A program made the position numbers and the translations under genes. DNA of 64,000 nt from Hyphomicrobiales bacterium (GTDB lineage: Bacteria > Pseudomonadota > Alphaproteobacteria > Rhizobiales > Rhizobiaceae): assembly GCA_900472295.1 (NCBI GenBank), contig UCIA01000008.1:109875-173874 (forward strand), in the 5' to 3' direction. Position 1 is the first letter of the stretch. The number at the start of each line of letters is the position of its first letter. Positions 28,912 to 37,763 of this stretch are shown here, in pieces. Under the pieces are notes generated by a model that was not told the origin of the DNA, made no database searches, and saw only the letters and a program-made list of their open reading frames with translations.

Positions 28912-31200
28912 CTACTCCGTTGTGCCGGCTTTCTTTCTGCGCCGATTGGTGTGCGACTGCGCGACTGCCATTCTCAACTCGGGTGTGATCTCCAAAGGTG
29001 CAGTCTCTGCCTCATGCGGGTTCTGCAGCCCCTGGACATGGACGGTGGGGAAGGGGAGCTCGATGCCTTGCTCCTTGAAGGCCTGGCGGAGGCGTAAAAA
29101 GAATCTGCCTTTCATGCTGAAGGCGCCTCCCGGTCTGGTTGTGACCTTGACCCTCAAGACGATGCCGTACTCGCCGAACTCCTGCACGCCCTGCATCTTG
29201 ATCGGTTCGATCACCCAATGTTTGAACTCGGGATCTTCCGCCAGCTCCAGGCCGATGCGCTTGATCAGCTTGCGGGCGAAGTCGATATCGGTGTCATAGC
29301 CAACGGTGATGTTGAACTTGTCGGTCACCCAGTCGCGGCTCTGGTTCTGCACGGCCCCGAGTTCACCGAACGGTATGGTGAACAGCGGGCCACGATGGTG
29401 GCGCAGCTTCACCGAGCGCAGCGAAAAGCTCTCCACCGTACCCCTGTAGCTGCCCGATGAGATGTATTCGCCGACACGAAACGCATCGTCGAGCAGATAA
29501 AACACGCCTGAAATCACGTCCTTGACGATGGTTTGTGCGCCAAAACCGACAGCGACGCCGACGACGCCGGCGCCGGCGATCAGCGGGCCGATCTGGATGC
29601 CGATCGAGGCGAGCATCATCAGAACCGCCATTACGAGGATCACTGCGAGCAGAATGTTCTGGATGATCGGCAAGAGCGTGTGCAGCCGCGCCTGATGCGG
29701 ATCAAGGGTCAGGATGTCCTCCTCGCTCACCACGGCTTGCGGTATCGCGACGCCCAGCTTTCGTTCGATCAACGCTTTGATGATCGACCAGCCGAAATCG
29801 GCAGCAAGCGCAATGACCACGACGTTGATCAGGCCGCGCAATATTTGCGTGGTGGTGGTATCGCCGTCGCGCATGGATTGCATGTCCAGGCCGAGCACAC
29901 GTGCGAGAAGGTAAGCCGCGGCGAGGATAAAAATCATCCGGATACCGCGATCGATGACAGCGATCGTCACCGCCGGGATCGTCGGCCGGCCCACATCTTC
30001 CGAACCCGGCCGCAGGACGAAATTAACCCCGCGCTCCGTCAGCACGATTGCCAGGGGCAGGAAGAATGCGGCGAAGGTAAACCAGAAGAACGTGTAGAGG
30101 CCGGCGATGCGCTCCAGGAACAAAACGACGAAATAGACCGTCAATAACCATGTCACTGCCGTGTGGCCGCTGTGGCGCGCATCGTCTCGCAGTATTCTTG
30201 GCCGACGCCAGACGGCCAGCAGAAAGAGCACCAGCAGGATGAAATCGGCGCCCACCGACAGTACCATCATACCGTCATGATCTATGCCGAGACCCGGCAA
30301 AAGGACAAAGGCGGCGGCGAAGAAGGCGAAAACGCCCACGATCCGGGGCAGCCAATAGGACCAATGGTCAGCCACCTCGTTGGTGATCGGCAGGGCACGA
30401 ACTTCCGTGGCGTGCTCGACCTGCATGAAGGAAGGGACGAGCGTGGCCATCACGTACAGGCGCACAGCCCACGTAAAGACCGCAGCCATCAGAAATGTCA
30501 GCACGATCTCGCGAATGAGCATTGGCCAGTCGAACAGCATGAACGCGCCGGCGCTGCCAAGCGCGAACGAGCCGATCATCATGCTGGAATAGAGCATGCG
30601 GCCGCCTATCTTCTTGGCTCGCCCGGTGGGCGTATCTCTGGATTGTGCGATGATCCAAAGACGAAATGGACGGGTGAGCTTGTATATTGCCCAGGTGAGT
30701 GCCAGGCCGGCAGCGATGAACATCGCAATAAGCACCAGGATGCTGACTGGCCCCTTGCTAGACATATCGTCCATGGTATTGGCCCGGACGCGCGCGAACT
30801 GGCCCGGCAGCGAAGGCAAGGTTCGCACGATCTTTTCGATATGACGTTTGATCCGATCGAGCGTCGAGGATGCCATCGTATTCATCTGGCCTGGCGCTGC
30901 CACGACGTCGGCCGGTGGAGCGCCGGCCTCGGCAGGCGCTTCCGGCGATCCGGCCCCCTGAGTTCGTTGTTCAGCCACCCAGGCCTTTACCGACGGATCG
31001 TCGAGAAGCTCGAACAGCTGTTTGACCCTCTCCGGCGGAGCCGTTGCCGGTGACTGCGCCTGTGCCGGGCCAGCCAGCAGGAGGGCGATCCCAATGACGA
31101 GTGGCCCGGCAATCAGGACAAGCATCGCCGTCAGATCACGGAGACCACGTGCCGGAAGCCCCAGGTTCCCGGCTCTCAATCGTCGAATCATGATCGGCAT
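28912..31200 (-). CDS. MscS-family mechanosensitive channel, long form with N-terminal extension
   Basis: This 762-residue protein has a signal peptide (cleavage likely after AGPAQA, about residue 47), a periplasmic segment, many transmembrane helices, and a C-terminal MscS module. The pore-lining helix is recognisable (GAGVVGVAVGFGAQTIVKDVISG), followed by the beta domain (DDAFRVGEYISSGSYRGTVESFSLRSV) and the alpha/beta cytoplasmic domain. Such channels open on membrane tension and release solutes in hypo-osmotic shock. The long N-terminal part is typical of MscK/YbiO-like members and may modulate gating. The start at 31200 has GGAAGG ten bases upstream. It converges on the giant gene with 70 bp between the stops and is divergent from the methyltransferase/deacetylase gene. 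Confidence 0.88.
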   Translation of the reverse strand: MPIMIRRLRAGNLGLPARGLRDLTAMLVLIAGPLVIGIALLLAGPAQAQSPATAPPERVKQLFELLDDPSVKAWVAEQRTQGAGSPEAPAEAGAPPADVVAAPGQMNTMASSTLDRIKRHIEKIVRTLPSLPGQFARVRANTMDDMSSKGPVSILVLIAMFIAAGLALTWAIYKLTRPFRLWIIAQSRDTPTGRAKKIGGRMLYSSMMIGSFALGSAGAFMLFDWPMLIREIVLTFLMAAVFTWAVRLYVMATLVPSFMQVEHATEVRALPITNEVADHWSYWLPRIVGVFAFFAAAFVLLPGLGIDHDGMMVLSVGADFILLVLFLLAVWRRPRILRDDARHSGHTAVTWLLTVYFVVLFLERIAGLYTFFWFTFAAFFLPLAIVLTERGVNFVLRPGSEDVGRPTIPAVTIAVIDRGIRMIFILAAAYLLARVLGLDMQSMRDGDTTTTQILRGLINVVVIALAADFGWSIIKALIERKLGVAIPQAVVSEEDILTLDPHQARLHTLLPIIQNILLAVILVMAVLMMLASIGIQIGPLIAGAGVVGVAVGFGAQTIVKDVISGVFYLLDDAFRVGEYISSGSYRGTVESFSLRSVKLRHHRGPLFTIPFGELGAVQNQSRDWVTDKFNITVGYDTDIDFARKLIKRIGLELAEDPEFKHWVIEPIKMQGVQEFGEYGIVLRVKVTTRPGGAFSMKGRFFLRLRQAFKEQGIELPFPTVHVQGLQNPHEAETAPLEITPELRMAVAQSHTNRRRKKAGTTE

Positions 31201-31411
31201 CGTGCTGTAACCTTCCGGCCAAATCGGCGGCAATGACATCTATGTCGTCGTTGCTCCTACCTTGAACAAGCCGATCTTGTGGTGCAAGACGTCATCGTTC
31301 CGGGCCAGACCGTTGCGCCGGGTACTTGGCGGTGCTTATTGGCCGCCGGGGGCAGGGCATTCCGATGTCGGCCCAAGCCTCGCCAACTCCTGCCGAAGAA
31401 ACGAAAGCTCG

Positions 31412-33556
31412 ATGGTCCAGGACAATGCGATCGAGGCGAATGGCGGCGACGCTTCCGAAGCACGCGCGTGGTTGGCGTTGTGGAACGCTGCGTCGGATTG
31501 CGGCGCAGGCTCGGGCTCGATCGACCCGCAGTCCCTGCGCGCGCTGCCGGCAGGACGCAAGTGGGCGCGTGAGGCCGCCAAGGTGGTCTTCGATGGGCTT
31601 GTGGCAGGAAGCCTGTCGGCGCCAGCGCAATTGGCTGCCAGGTGGGACAGGTTCGGCGGCTCCGTCACCGCGTTGATCGTTGAACTCGGCAAGGTCTGGG
31701 GCGACCCCGCAGCCGGCCGCCGCGTCCAGTATTACCTTGAGCAAATGCTTCTCGACGTCGACGACCTTGCCGCGCCACGCAAACTGGCGCGAACACTCGG
31801 AATCCGCGTCGACGTTCGAAATCCGGCCTCGACCGAACTCCCGGAAGGAGTAGATCAAATCTATGCCTGGCTGATGATCGATGGCCAGATCGAGGCTCGC
31901 GTGCAGTTCGGCGCACTCGGGACAGTGACAAGCGGTCATTGGACTGAATTGTCCTCGAATTTCGTAGCCCCTGAGCTGCGGCTTGAAAACCAGTCGGATC
32001 GGGACAGCCACTTCGGCAAACTCGCGCGATTGGCCGAGGAAGCGCAGCTTCTGGTCCAGTCGAGCGCCGAAGCTACAGACGTTCTTCCGGCGCCGCGCCG
32101 TGCACCGGCTGCGGATGGGCACGACAATGATCGCGCGTCGTTCTGGGATCGCCATTTCGCGACCGAGAACCGCTGGAACTACGCTTCGCCCTATGAGCAG
32201 GAAAAATATGAGCGGCAGCTCGAAATTCTGCCTGCCGGTCCCATAGGACAGGCGCTTGAGCTGGCCTGCGCGGAGGGCCACTTCACACGGCAGCTGGCGC
32301 CGCGCGTGGACCATTTGACCGCCACCGACATCTCCGCCGTGGCCGTCGAGCGCGCGCGCGAACGCTGCAGCGATCAGCCGAATGTCGCGTTCGGCGTCCT
32401 CGATTTCTCCGCCGACGCGCTGCCGGGCGAGATGGATCTGATCGTCTGTTCGGAGGTGCTCTACTACCTGGATGATCTCGCGGAGTTGCGGCGCGTCGCC
32501 AAAAAACTCGTTGCGGCGTTGGCGCCTGGCGGCAGTTTCATCAGCGCGCACGCATTCGTCCTGCGTGACAATCCTGAAAAGACGGGCTTCGACTGGAACA
32601 CGTTCGGTGCACAAGCGATCTCGGAGACGCTGGCAGCGACCGAGGGCCTCGCTCTGGAGCAATCGATCCAGACCGAGCTCTATCGCATAGACCGCTTCCG
32701 CCGCCTGTCACCAGACGAGGTGGTGGCGGAAGCGAGGATCGATCACGTGCCGATCCGCGCGCCGATCGAAATGGGCGTCGCGCGAAAAATCGTCTGGGGC
32801 GGGGCGCGGGCATTGCGCCGCGACGTCGCCCGCAGAGAGCAGCGGCAGCGTATCCCTGTCCTGATGTATCACAGCGTCGCTGATGATGGTCCGGCCGCGC
32901 TCGCCCGGTTTCGGTGCACGCCCGCTCTCTTCGGCAGCCAGATGGCATGGTTGCGCGCCAACGGCTTTCACGCGATTTCGACGGAACAGCTGGAAGAGTC
33001 CATCGCCAAGCGTCAGCCTTTCGTTGGCCGCCCGGTGCTCATCACCTTCGACGACGGTTTTCAGAACTTTGCCGACAATGCCTGGCCGATCTTGCGCGCC
33101 AACGACCTGACCGCGGAAGTGTTCCTGGTGACGGATCTGGTCGGTGACAGCGCGCGGTGGGACGCCGCCATCGGCCTGCCGACGCAGCTTATGGACGCCG
33201 GGACGGTGCGACGCCTCGCCAGCGAAGGTGCGTTTTTCGGCAGCCATATGGCGACGCACCGCGCGATCGATGGTCTGTCGACCTCTGACCTGGCCGCCGA
33301 GCTTCTGCGCTCCCGCATGTTCATCGAGCGGTGGACCGGTCGGCCAACCACGTCGTTCGCTGCCCCTTTCTCTGTCACCGACCGGCGGCTGGGCCGGCTG
33401 GCCAGGGAGTGCGGCTATCGGATCGGCTTCGGCGGCAGACACGGGCCGGCGGACCTCGATGGCGACCCCATCGACCTTCCGCGCATCGAGATTCGCGGCG
33501 ACCGCTCGCTTGATGACTTCGTCGCCACTGTCGAGGCCGTGCTCGATGAACGGTGA
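31412..33556 (+). CDS. Fusion of NodS-like SAM methyltransferase and NodB-like polysaccharide deacetylase
   Basis: This 714-residue protein has three parts. Residues 1-240 form a domain I do not recognise. Residues about 250-450 are a class I methyltransferase of the NodS type, with motif I ELACAEG at 283-289 and CSEVLYYL further on. Residues about 490-714 are a carbohydrate esterase 4 (NodB-type) deacetylase with TFDDG at 545-549 and the metal-binding SHMATH at 611-616. In Nod factor synthesis NodB removes an N-acetyl group and NodS methylates the freed amine, so a fusion of both steps is chemically sensible. The real substrate here is unknown and no nodulation genes are nearby. The ATG at 31412 is preferred over an upstream TTG (31262), which adds low-complexity sequence. 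No signal peptide is seen, so it is probably cytoplasmic. Confidence 0.82.
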   Translation: MVQDNAIEANGGDASEARAWLALWNAASDCGAGSGSIDPQSLRALPAGRKWAREAAKVVFDGLVAGSLSAPAQLAARWDRFGGSVTALIVELGKVWGDPAAGRRVQYYLEQMLLDVDDLAAPRKLARTLGIRVDVRNPASTELPEGVDQIYAWLMIDGQIEARVQFGALGTVTSGHWTELSSNFVAPELRLENQSDRDSHFGKLARLAEEAQLLVQSSAEATDVLPAPRRAPAADGHDNDRASFWDRHFATENRWNYASPYEQEKYERQLEILPAGPIGQALELACAEGHFTRQLAPRVDHLTATDISAVAVERARERCSDQPNVAFGVLDFSADALPGEMDLIVCSEVLYYLDDLAELRRVAKKLVAALAPGGSFISAHAFVLRDNPEKTGFDWNTFGAQAISETLAATEGLALEQSIQTELYRIDRFRRLSPDEVVAEARIDHVPIRAPIEMGVARKIVWGGARALRRDVARREQRQRIPVLMYHSVADDGPAALARFRCTPALFGSQMAWLRANGFHAISTEQLEESIAKRQPFVGRPVLITFDDGFQNFADNAWPILRANDLTAEVFLVTDLVGDSARWDAAIGLPTQLMDAGTVRRLASEGAFFGSHMATHRAIDGLSTSDLAAELLRSRMFIERWTGRPTTSFAAPFSVTDRRLGRLARECGYRIGFGGRHGPADLDGDPIDLPRIEIRGDRSLDDFVATVEAVLDER

Positions 33557-33569
33557 ACGTGTCAGTTCA

Positions 33570-34250
33570 TTATTGGGCGACTTGGGATACGGCTGACATT
33601 AGCTCCTTCGGGTTTGGCGCGCCAAACATGTATCGCCCACCCTCCGGGACCTCCGTGAAGCTCCAGCGGACAATCCCCTGCCGGTCCAGCAGGAACTGAC
33701 CGACCAGTTGTCCGTGTCCCGTTGCCATCATCTGCTGGTCGGCTTCGGTCAGTTCGTAGTGGTCCTTCTTGTCGAGGATTGCGGCGGCCGTCATAGGATC
33801 CATGGGACCGGGCAATTCGCCAGGTATGTCGACCCGCATGTCCTGTGCCGCTGCCATCGCGACCTTGTACGGCCAGTTCGTCTCGTTCTCGGTAAATTCG
33901 AGATTGGGCAGCCCAAAGGCACGATGTGAAGCGCGTTCCGGATCGGAGGCGGCCAGCAGGTTCGGCATCGGATGGTAGCGGAAATAGAGACGCGCCCGCT
34001 CGATCGGCGTGTTGACCACCGTCAGGCTCTCCACGCCCTTCTCGCGCAGTTCTGGATCGAGACGCGCCTGGGCGGCGATGTGCCGCCGGCAAAACGCACA
34101 ATGCAGACCTCGAAACAGGCCGACCAGCACCGGTTTTTGCCCGCGAAAGTCGTCAAGCGCAATCTTGCCTTCCTGGGTAATGGCGTCGAGGATCACGTTC
34201 GGCGCACGGTCGCCCGGTTGAAGCGGTACCAAGTCACTAGGCGCGGACAT
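33570..34250 (-). CDS. AhpC/TSA-type peroxiredoxin-like thioredoxin-fold protein
   Basis: This 226-residue protein has the redoxin pattern: GDRAPNVILDAITQEG, a DFRGQKPVLVGLFRG strand, then C51-A-F-C54 at the active-site position, followed by RRHIAAQ. It may reduce peroxides or act as a thiol oxidoreductase. The C-terminal half (DRQGIVRWSFTEV) fits the family's last strands. No signal peptide is present. The ATG at 34250 follows the stop of the cyclase-ATPase gene by 19 bp on the same strand, so the two are probably co-transcribed. Its 3' end converges on the methyltransferase/deacetylase fusion with only 13 bp between the stops. Confidence 0.78.
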   Translation of the reverse strand: MSAPSDLVPLQPGDRAPNVILDAITQEGKIALDDFRGQKPVLVGLFRGLHCAFCRRHIAAQARLDPELREKGVESLTVVNTPIERARLYFRYHPMPNLLAASDPERASHRAFGLPNLEFTENETNWPYKVAMAAAQDMRVDIPGELPGPMDPMTAAAILDKKDHYELTEADQQMMATGHGQLVGQFLLDRQGIVRWSFTEVPEGGRYMFGAPNPKELMSAVSQVAQ

Positions 34251-34269
34251 TTCCAACCCCCAACCCCGG

Positions 34270-37200
34270 CTAGTCGAGAAAAGGCAGCACCACAAGCGCT
34301 TCCGGGTCGAGCCCGTGCTGGGCGCATATACCCTGCGCCAGGGAAAAGTAGCGTTCCGCCTCGGCCAGATTGTCGAGGTCGAGATTAAGCGTTGCGAGGC
34401 CATCATAGCACGGAAACAGCAGTTGAGGCTCACCCGTTTCGCAGGCTACCTCCAGTGCTTCGCGAAACAAGTCGACGGCCAGTTCCGGATGGCCGTTGCA
34501 CTGGTGGATCTGCCCAAGCACGATCAACGGCACCGGCAGGTGCTCGCGCTGGTCGAGCGCCCGGTCGATCTCGATGGCCTTCTCGGCGGCAGGCACGCCC
34601 TCCGTTGGACAGCGGTCCGTGAAAGTACAACAAGCCACCGCCAGATTGGCGAGGAGCCGCGCCTGGAAACCCAGATCACCAATACGGCGTGCCACTTCAA
34701 GACCGCGTCGACAGACCTCCATCGCCTTCGCCGGATCGATGGTCGTGTAGAGCACGCCGAGATTGGTGTAGCCGCGGCAGGCTGCGCCCAGCAGACCGGC
34801 GGCTTCGGCAAGTTCAATGCTGCGCTCAACCTCACGCACGGCTTCATGGTTTCGCCCAAGGCGAGCCAGCGCGACACCCTTGGTATTGAGTGCCTCGGAG
34901 GTCACAAGAGTGGCATCCTCGCAGACATGCTCCGTTGTCGGAGCGCGAAGACAATCCAGCGCCGCATCTGCCCATTTTGCCGCGAGCGCGTGATCTCCGC
35001 TACGGAACGCCTGTCGGCCACGTTCTTGCCAGAGATGCGCCTGCTCGATCGGGGCATCCGCTCCATCGAGGAGCGCTGCAGCTTCAGCATAGCGGGATTC
35101 TGCGTTGTCCCGCTTGCCCACGTCCCAGAACTGCCGACCGATCTTGCGCAAAACGCGCGCCGACGCGACACGATCGGCTGACTCGCGGTAGGCCTGCAGC
35201 ACCGTCTCGTAGTGGCGGTGCGCGATCTCGCGGCGGCCTGCAGGGCCGCTCAAATCGGCAATGCGCTCTGCAATTGCCAGTTTGAGCGGTGTTTGCCCGA
35301 TCGCGCCCAACGTAGCCAATGCTCGCTCGTAGAAACGAAGCGCGTCGTCATTGGCGTATATATCGCGCGCGCGATCACCCGCCGCCTGCAGGTAATGCGC
35401 GCCCTTCTCTCGCTCAGCGCTCTGTGCGAAATGATGACCGAGGACGGCCAAATCCTCGAACCGTTCCGGCTTGTCGCCGCACAGTTGCTCCAAGGCAGCA
35501 CCGACCCGCCCGTGGATGTCGGTCCGGCGTTGCAGGAGCAGATTCTGGTAGATCACGTCCTGCAGCAATGTTTGTGTAAAGCGGTAGCTTTGCGACGAGA
35601 CCGAGCCTGATCCGGCAACTTCCTCGATGATTTCCGCATCGCAAAGCAGCTCGCAGCCGGCGTCCAGCCGGCTGGGGTCGGCTGTCACGGTCTTCAGAAG
35701 TGTGGCATCGAAGCGCGGGCCGATTACTGCGGCTTCCTGGGCCAACCGGCGCACCTCTTGGGGCAGCCGGTCGACGCGGGCAAGCAACATTGCCTGGATA
35801 GTAGCAGGGATGCCGGTTGCGACTTCACCTGCCACGGTCCGCCATTGCTGGCCCTCGCGCGTCAATACACCGCGATCGATAAGGCCGCGAACGATCTCCT
35901 CGATAAAAAGCGGGTTGCCGCTCGCGCGCTCGAGGATCTGGTCGAGAAGCCCTCCTGCGGAGTTTACCCAGCTCTCGCCGAAAAGCGCCGCCACCAGGCT
36001 GCGTCCGTCATGGCTGTTAAGCGGCGAAAGCCTGAGCGCTGTGTGACTGACCCGACTTGAGTCGAGCTGGTCGTTGTCCGGCGCCGGACGGTGCGTGACC
36101 AGCAACATCAGCCGCGTGCGTTCCAGCCTGTCCATCACGAAACGCAGTGCCTCGAGCGAGACGGCGTCGGCCCAGTGCAGGTCTTCGACGACAATCAACA
36201 GCGGCGACAACGCAAGCCGCCGCTCGATGATTGTGCGAACTGCGTAGAGGATTTGCCGCCGCAACTGCTCGGGCTCGACATGCTGCAAGGTGGCATCGGG
36301 GTCGCCAAGGCCAAGCACATGGTAGAGCAAGGGCATCAGCCGCTTCGCCTCCTCGCCCTGCAGGCCGAGGTCGGTAAGCAAGGCTGCGAGCTTCCCCCGC
36401 ATTTCGTCCCCACTGTCGTTTTGCATCATCCCGGCAGCGCTGCGAACCACTGCGCCCAGGGCGCCGAATGATTGTTCGCCCAGTGGCGAGCACGTGGCCT
36501 GCCGCACGGCGACATTGCGAAAACGATCCTCGTCGCCGACGCGGGCGACGAACTCCTTCACCAGCCGGGATTTCCCGATACCGGCTTCGCCGACGAGGCG
36601 GACAAGTTGTGCCGAGCCGCCGCACGCCTGGCCAAGGCTCGCCAGCATTCTGTCGAGCTCCGCATCGCGACCTATTATCGGCGCACTGAGGCCGAGCGCC
36701 TCAAGCCCACGCGCAGCGCGCGGCGCCGCAAGCGGTGCATCCAATCGATGGACGAGCACACTGCCGGCCTTACCGCGAAGCGCGACATCACCAAGCGACT
36801 CGTAGGAGAAGGCATGCCGGGTCAGCCTGTGCGTGAGTTCGCCCACCAGCACCTCACCCGGTGCGGCCAGCGATTGCAGGCGTTGCGCCGTATTCACCGT
36901 GTCGCCGGTTACCGAATAGGATTTGGCGGTGCCGATGCCCAATCCGCCGGTAACGACCGGACCCGTGTTTATGCCGATGTGGAGCAACAGGGGCGAGCCG
37001 GACTGGGGGGTGCTTTCACCGAGCCGCTCCGTCCGGGCAATCATGTCGAGGGCGGCGCGAAGCGCACGTTCCGGATCGTCCTCATGCGCGATCGGCGCAC
37101 CGAACAACGCAAGCAGAGCGTCGCCGATAAATTTGTCGACGAAACCACCAAAGCCTTGCACGGCCGCCGTCAATTCCTTGAACAGTTCGTTCTGCAACGC

Positions 37201-37548
37201 TTGCATGACCTCGGGGTCGAGATGCTCGCTGAGTGTCGTGAAGCCGCAGAGATCGGCGAACAGGACCGTTACCGTCCGTCGATCGGCGTCAGATACGGGA
37301 GGCGGCCCTTCTACGCTTTCGATGTTCGGCGACGGAGTTCGAGATGGCGCCACAATGGTCCGGCTCGGAGCAGGCCGTTCGGCGGCTTTTGCGGCGGCAC
37401 CGAGGCTTGCCCCGCATTTCGGACAGAACTCGAAATCAGGAGCGCAAGCGTAGCCGCAGCTGGCGCATGGTACGGGCTGGCGCCGGCCACACTTCGGACA
37501 GAAGGCGTAACCGCCCTCGATCTCGAAACCGCAGCCCGAGCAGTCCAT
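34270..37548 (-). CDS. Double zinc ribbon - class III cyclase - AAA ATPase - TPR regulator
   Basis: This 1,092-residue protein starts with two zinc ribbons (Cys 3/6/17/20 and 28/31/42/45). A class III nucleotide cyclase domain follows (about 90-265) with the metal-binding Asp in FADLCGFT, a second Asp in FIGDALLALFG, and the Asn/Arg pair in GDTVNTAQRLQ, so it looks catalytically competent. An AAA/STAND-type ATPase has Walker A GEAGIGKS (about 320-327) and Walker B LLIVVEDLHWAD (about 450). TPR repeats fill the last 400 residues. Such proteins are thought to be signal-sensing cyclases or regulators; the signal is unknown. The ATG at 37548 has GAGG upstream. It heads an operon with the peroxiredoxin and is divergent from another cyclase gene. 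Confidence 0.87.
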   Translation of the reverse strand: MDCSGCGFEIEGGYAFCPKCGRRQPVPCASCGYACAPDFEFCPKCGASLGAAAKAAERPAPSRTIVAPSRTPSPNIESVEGPPPVSDADRRTVTVLFADLCGFTTLSEHLDPEVMQALQNELFKELTAAVQGFGGFVDKFIGDALLALFGAPIAHEDDPERALRAALDMIARTERLGESTPQSGSPLLLHIGINTGPVVTGGLGIGTAKSYSVTGDTVNTAQRLQSLAAPGEVLVGELTHRLTRHAFSYESLGDVALRGKAGSVLVHRLDAPLAAPRAARGLEALGLSAPIIGRDAELDRMLASLGQACGGSAQLVRLVGEAGIGKSRLVKEFVARVGDEDRFRNVAVRQATCSPLGEQSFGALGAVVRSAAGMMQNDSGDEMRGKLAALLTDLGLQGEEAKRLMPLLYHVLGLGDPDATLQHVEPEQLRRQILYAVRTIIERRLALSPLLIVVEDLHWADAVSLEALRFVMDRLERTRLMLLVTHRPAPDNDQLDSSRVSHTALRLSPLNSHDGRSLVAALFGESWVNSAGGLLDQILERASGNPLFIEEIVRGLIDRGVLTREGQQWRTVAGEVATGIPATIQAMLLARVDRLPQEVRRLAQEAAVIGPRFDATLLKTVTADPSRLDAGCELLCDAEIIEEVAGSGSVSSQSYRFTQTLLQDVIYQNLLLQRRTDIHGRVGAALEQLCGDKPERFEDLAVLGHHFAQSAEREKGAHYLQAAGDRARDIYANDDALRFYERALATLGAIGQTPLKLAIAERIADLSGPAGRREIAHRHYETVLQAYRESADRVASARVLRKIGRQFWDVGKRDNAESRYAEAAALLDGADAPIEQAHLWQERGRQAFRSGDHALAAKWADAALDCLRAPTTEHVCEDATLVTSEALNTKGVALARLGRNHEAVREVERSIELAEAAGLLGAACRGYTNLGVLYTTIDPAKAMEVCRRGLEVARRIGDLGFQARLLANLAVACCTFTDRCPTEGVPAAEKAIEIDRALDQREHLPVPLIVLGQIHQCNGHPELAVDLFREALEVACETGEPQLLFPCYDGLATLNLDLDNLAEAERYFSLAQGICAQHGLDPEALVVLPFLD

Positions 37549-37763
37549 GGACACCTCACTTGGGGCGGTGATGGCGCGATCTCGCTACGCTCTTCACGGC
37601 CAGGACATTCACAAGGATGAACCGATAGCCGTCAACCAGCAAGCGGCAGCGCAAATGGCAGCCTGGGGGTCGGCGGCAGAGCGCTGCCACTCGCGCCGTC
37701 ATTTGCGAAAGTTGCCTCCATTCGCCGTCTTCCTGCTATTGTAAAGATGAGGAGGCGGACCCC

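Noticed and set aside
31262..31411. An N-terminal extension of the methyltransferase/deacetylase protein starting at a TTG
   Set aside because: The added 50 residues are low-complexity and Arg-rich, and the ATG at 31412 is a normal start.
37675..37688. GGCAG-AGCG-CTGCC inverted repeat between the divergent cyclase genes
   Set aside because: Five base pairs in GC-rich DNA are expected by chance; no promoter element is placed around it.
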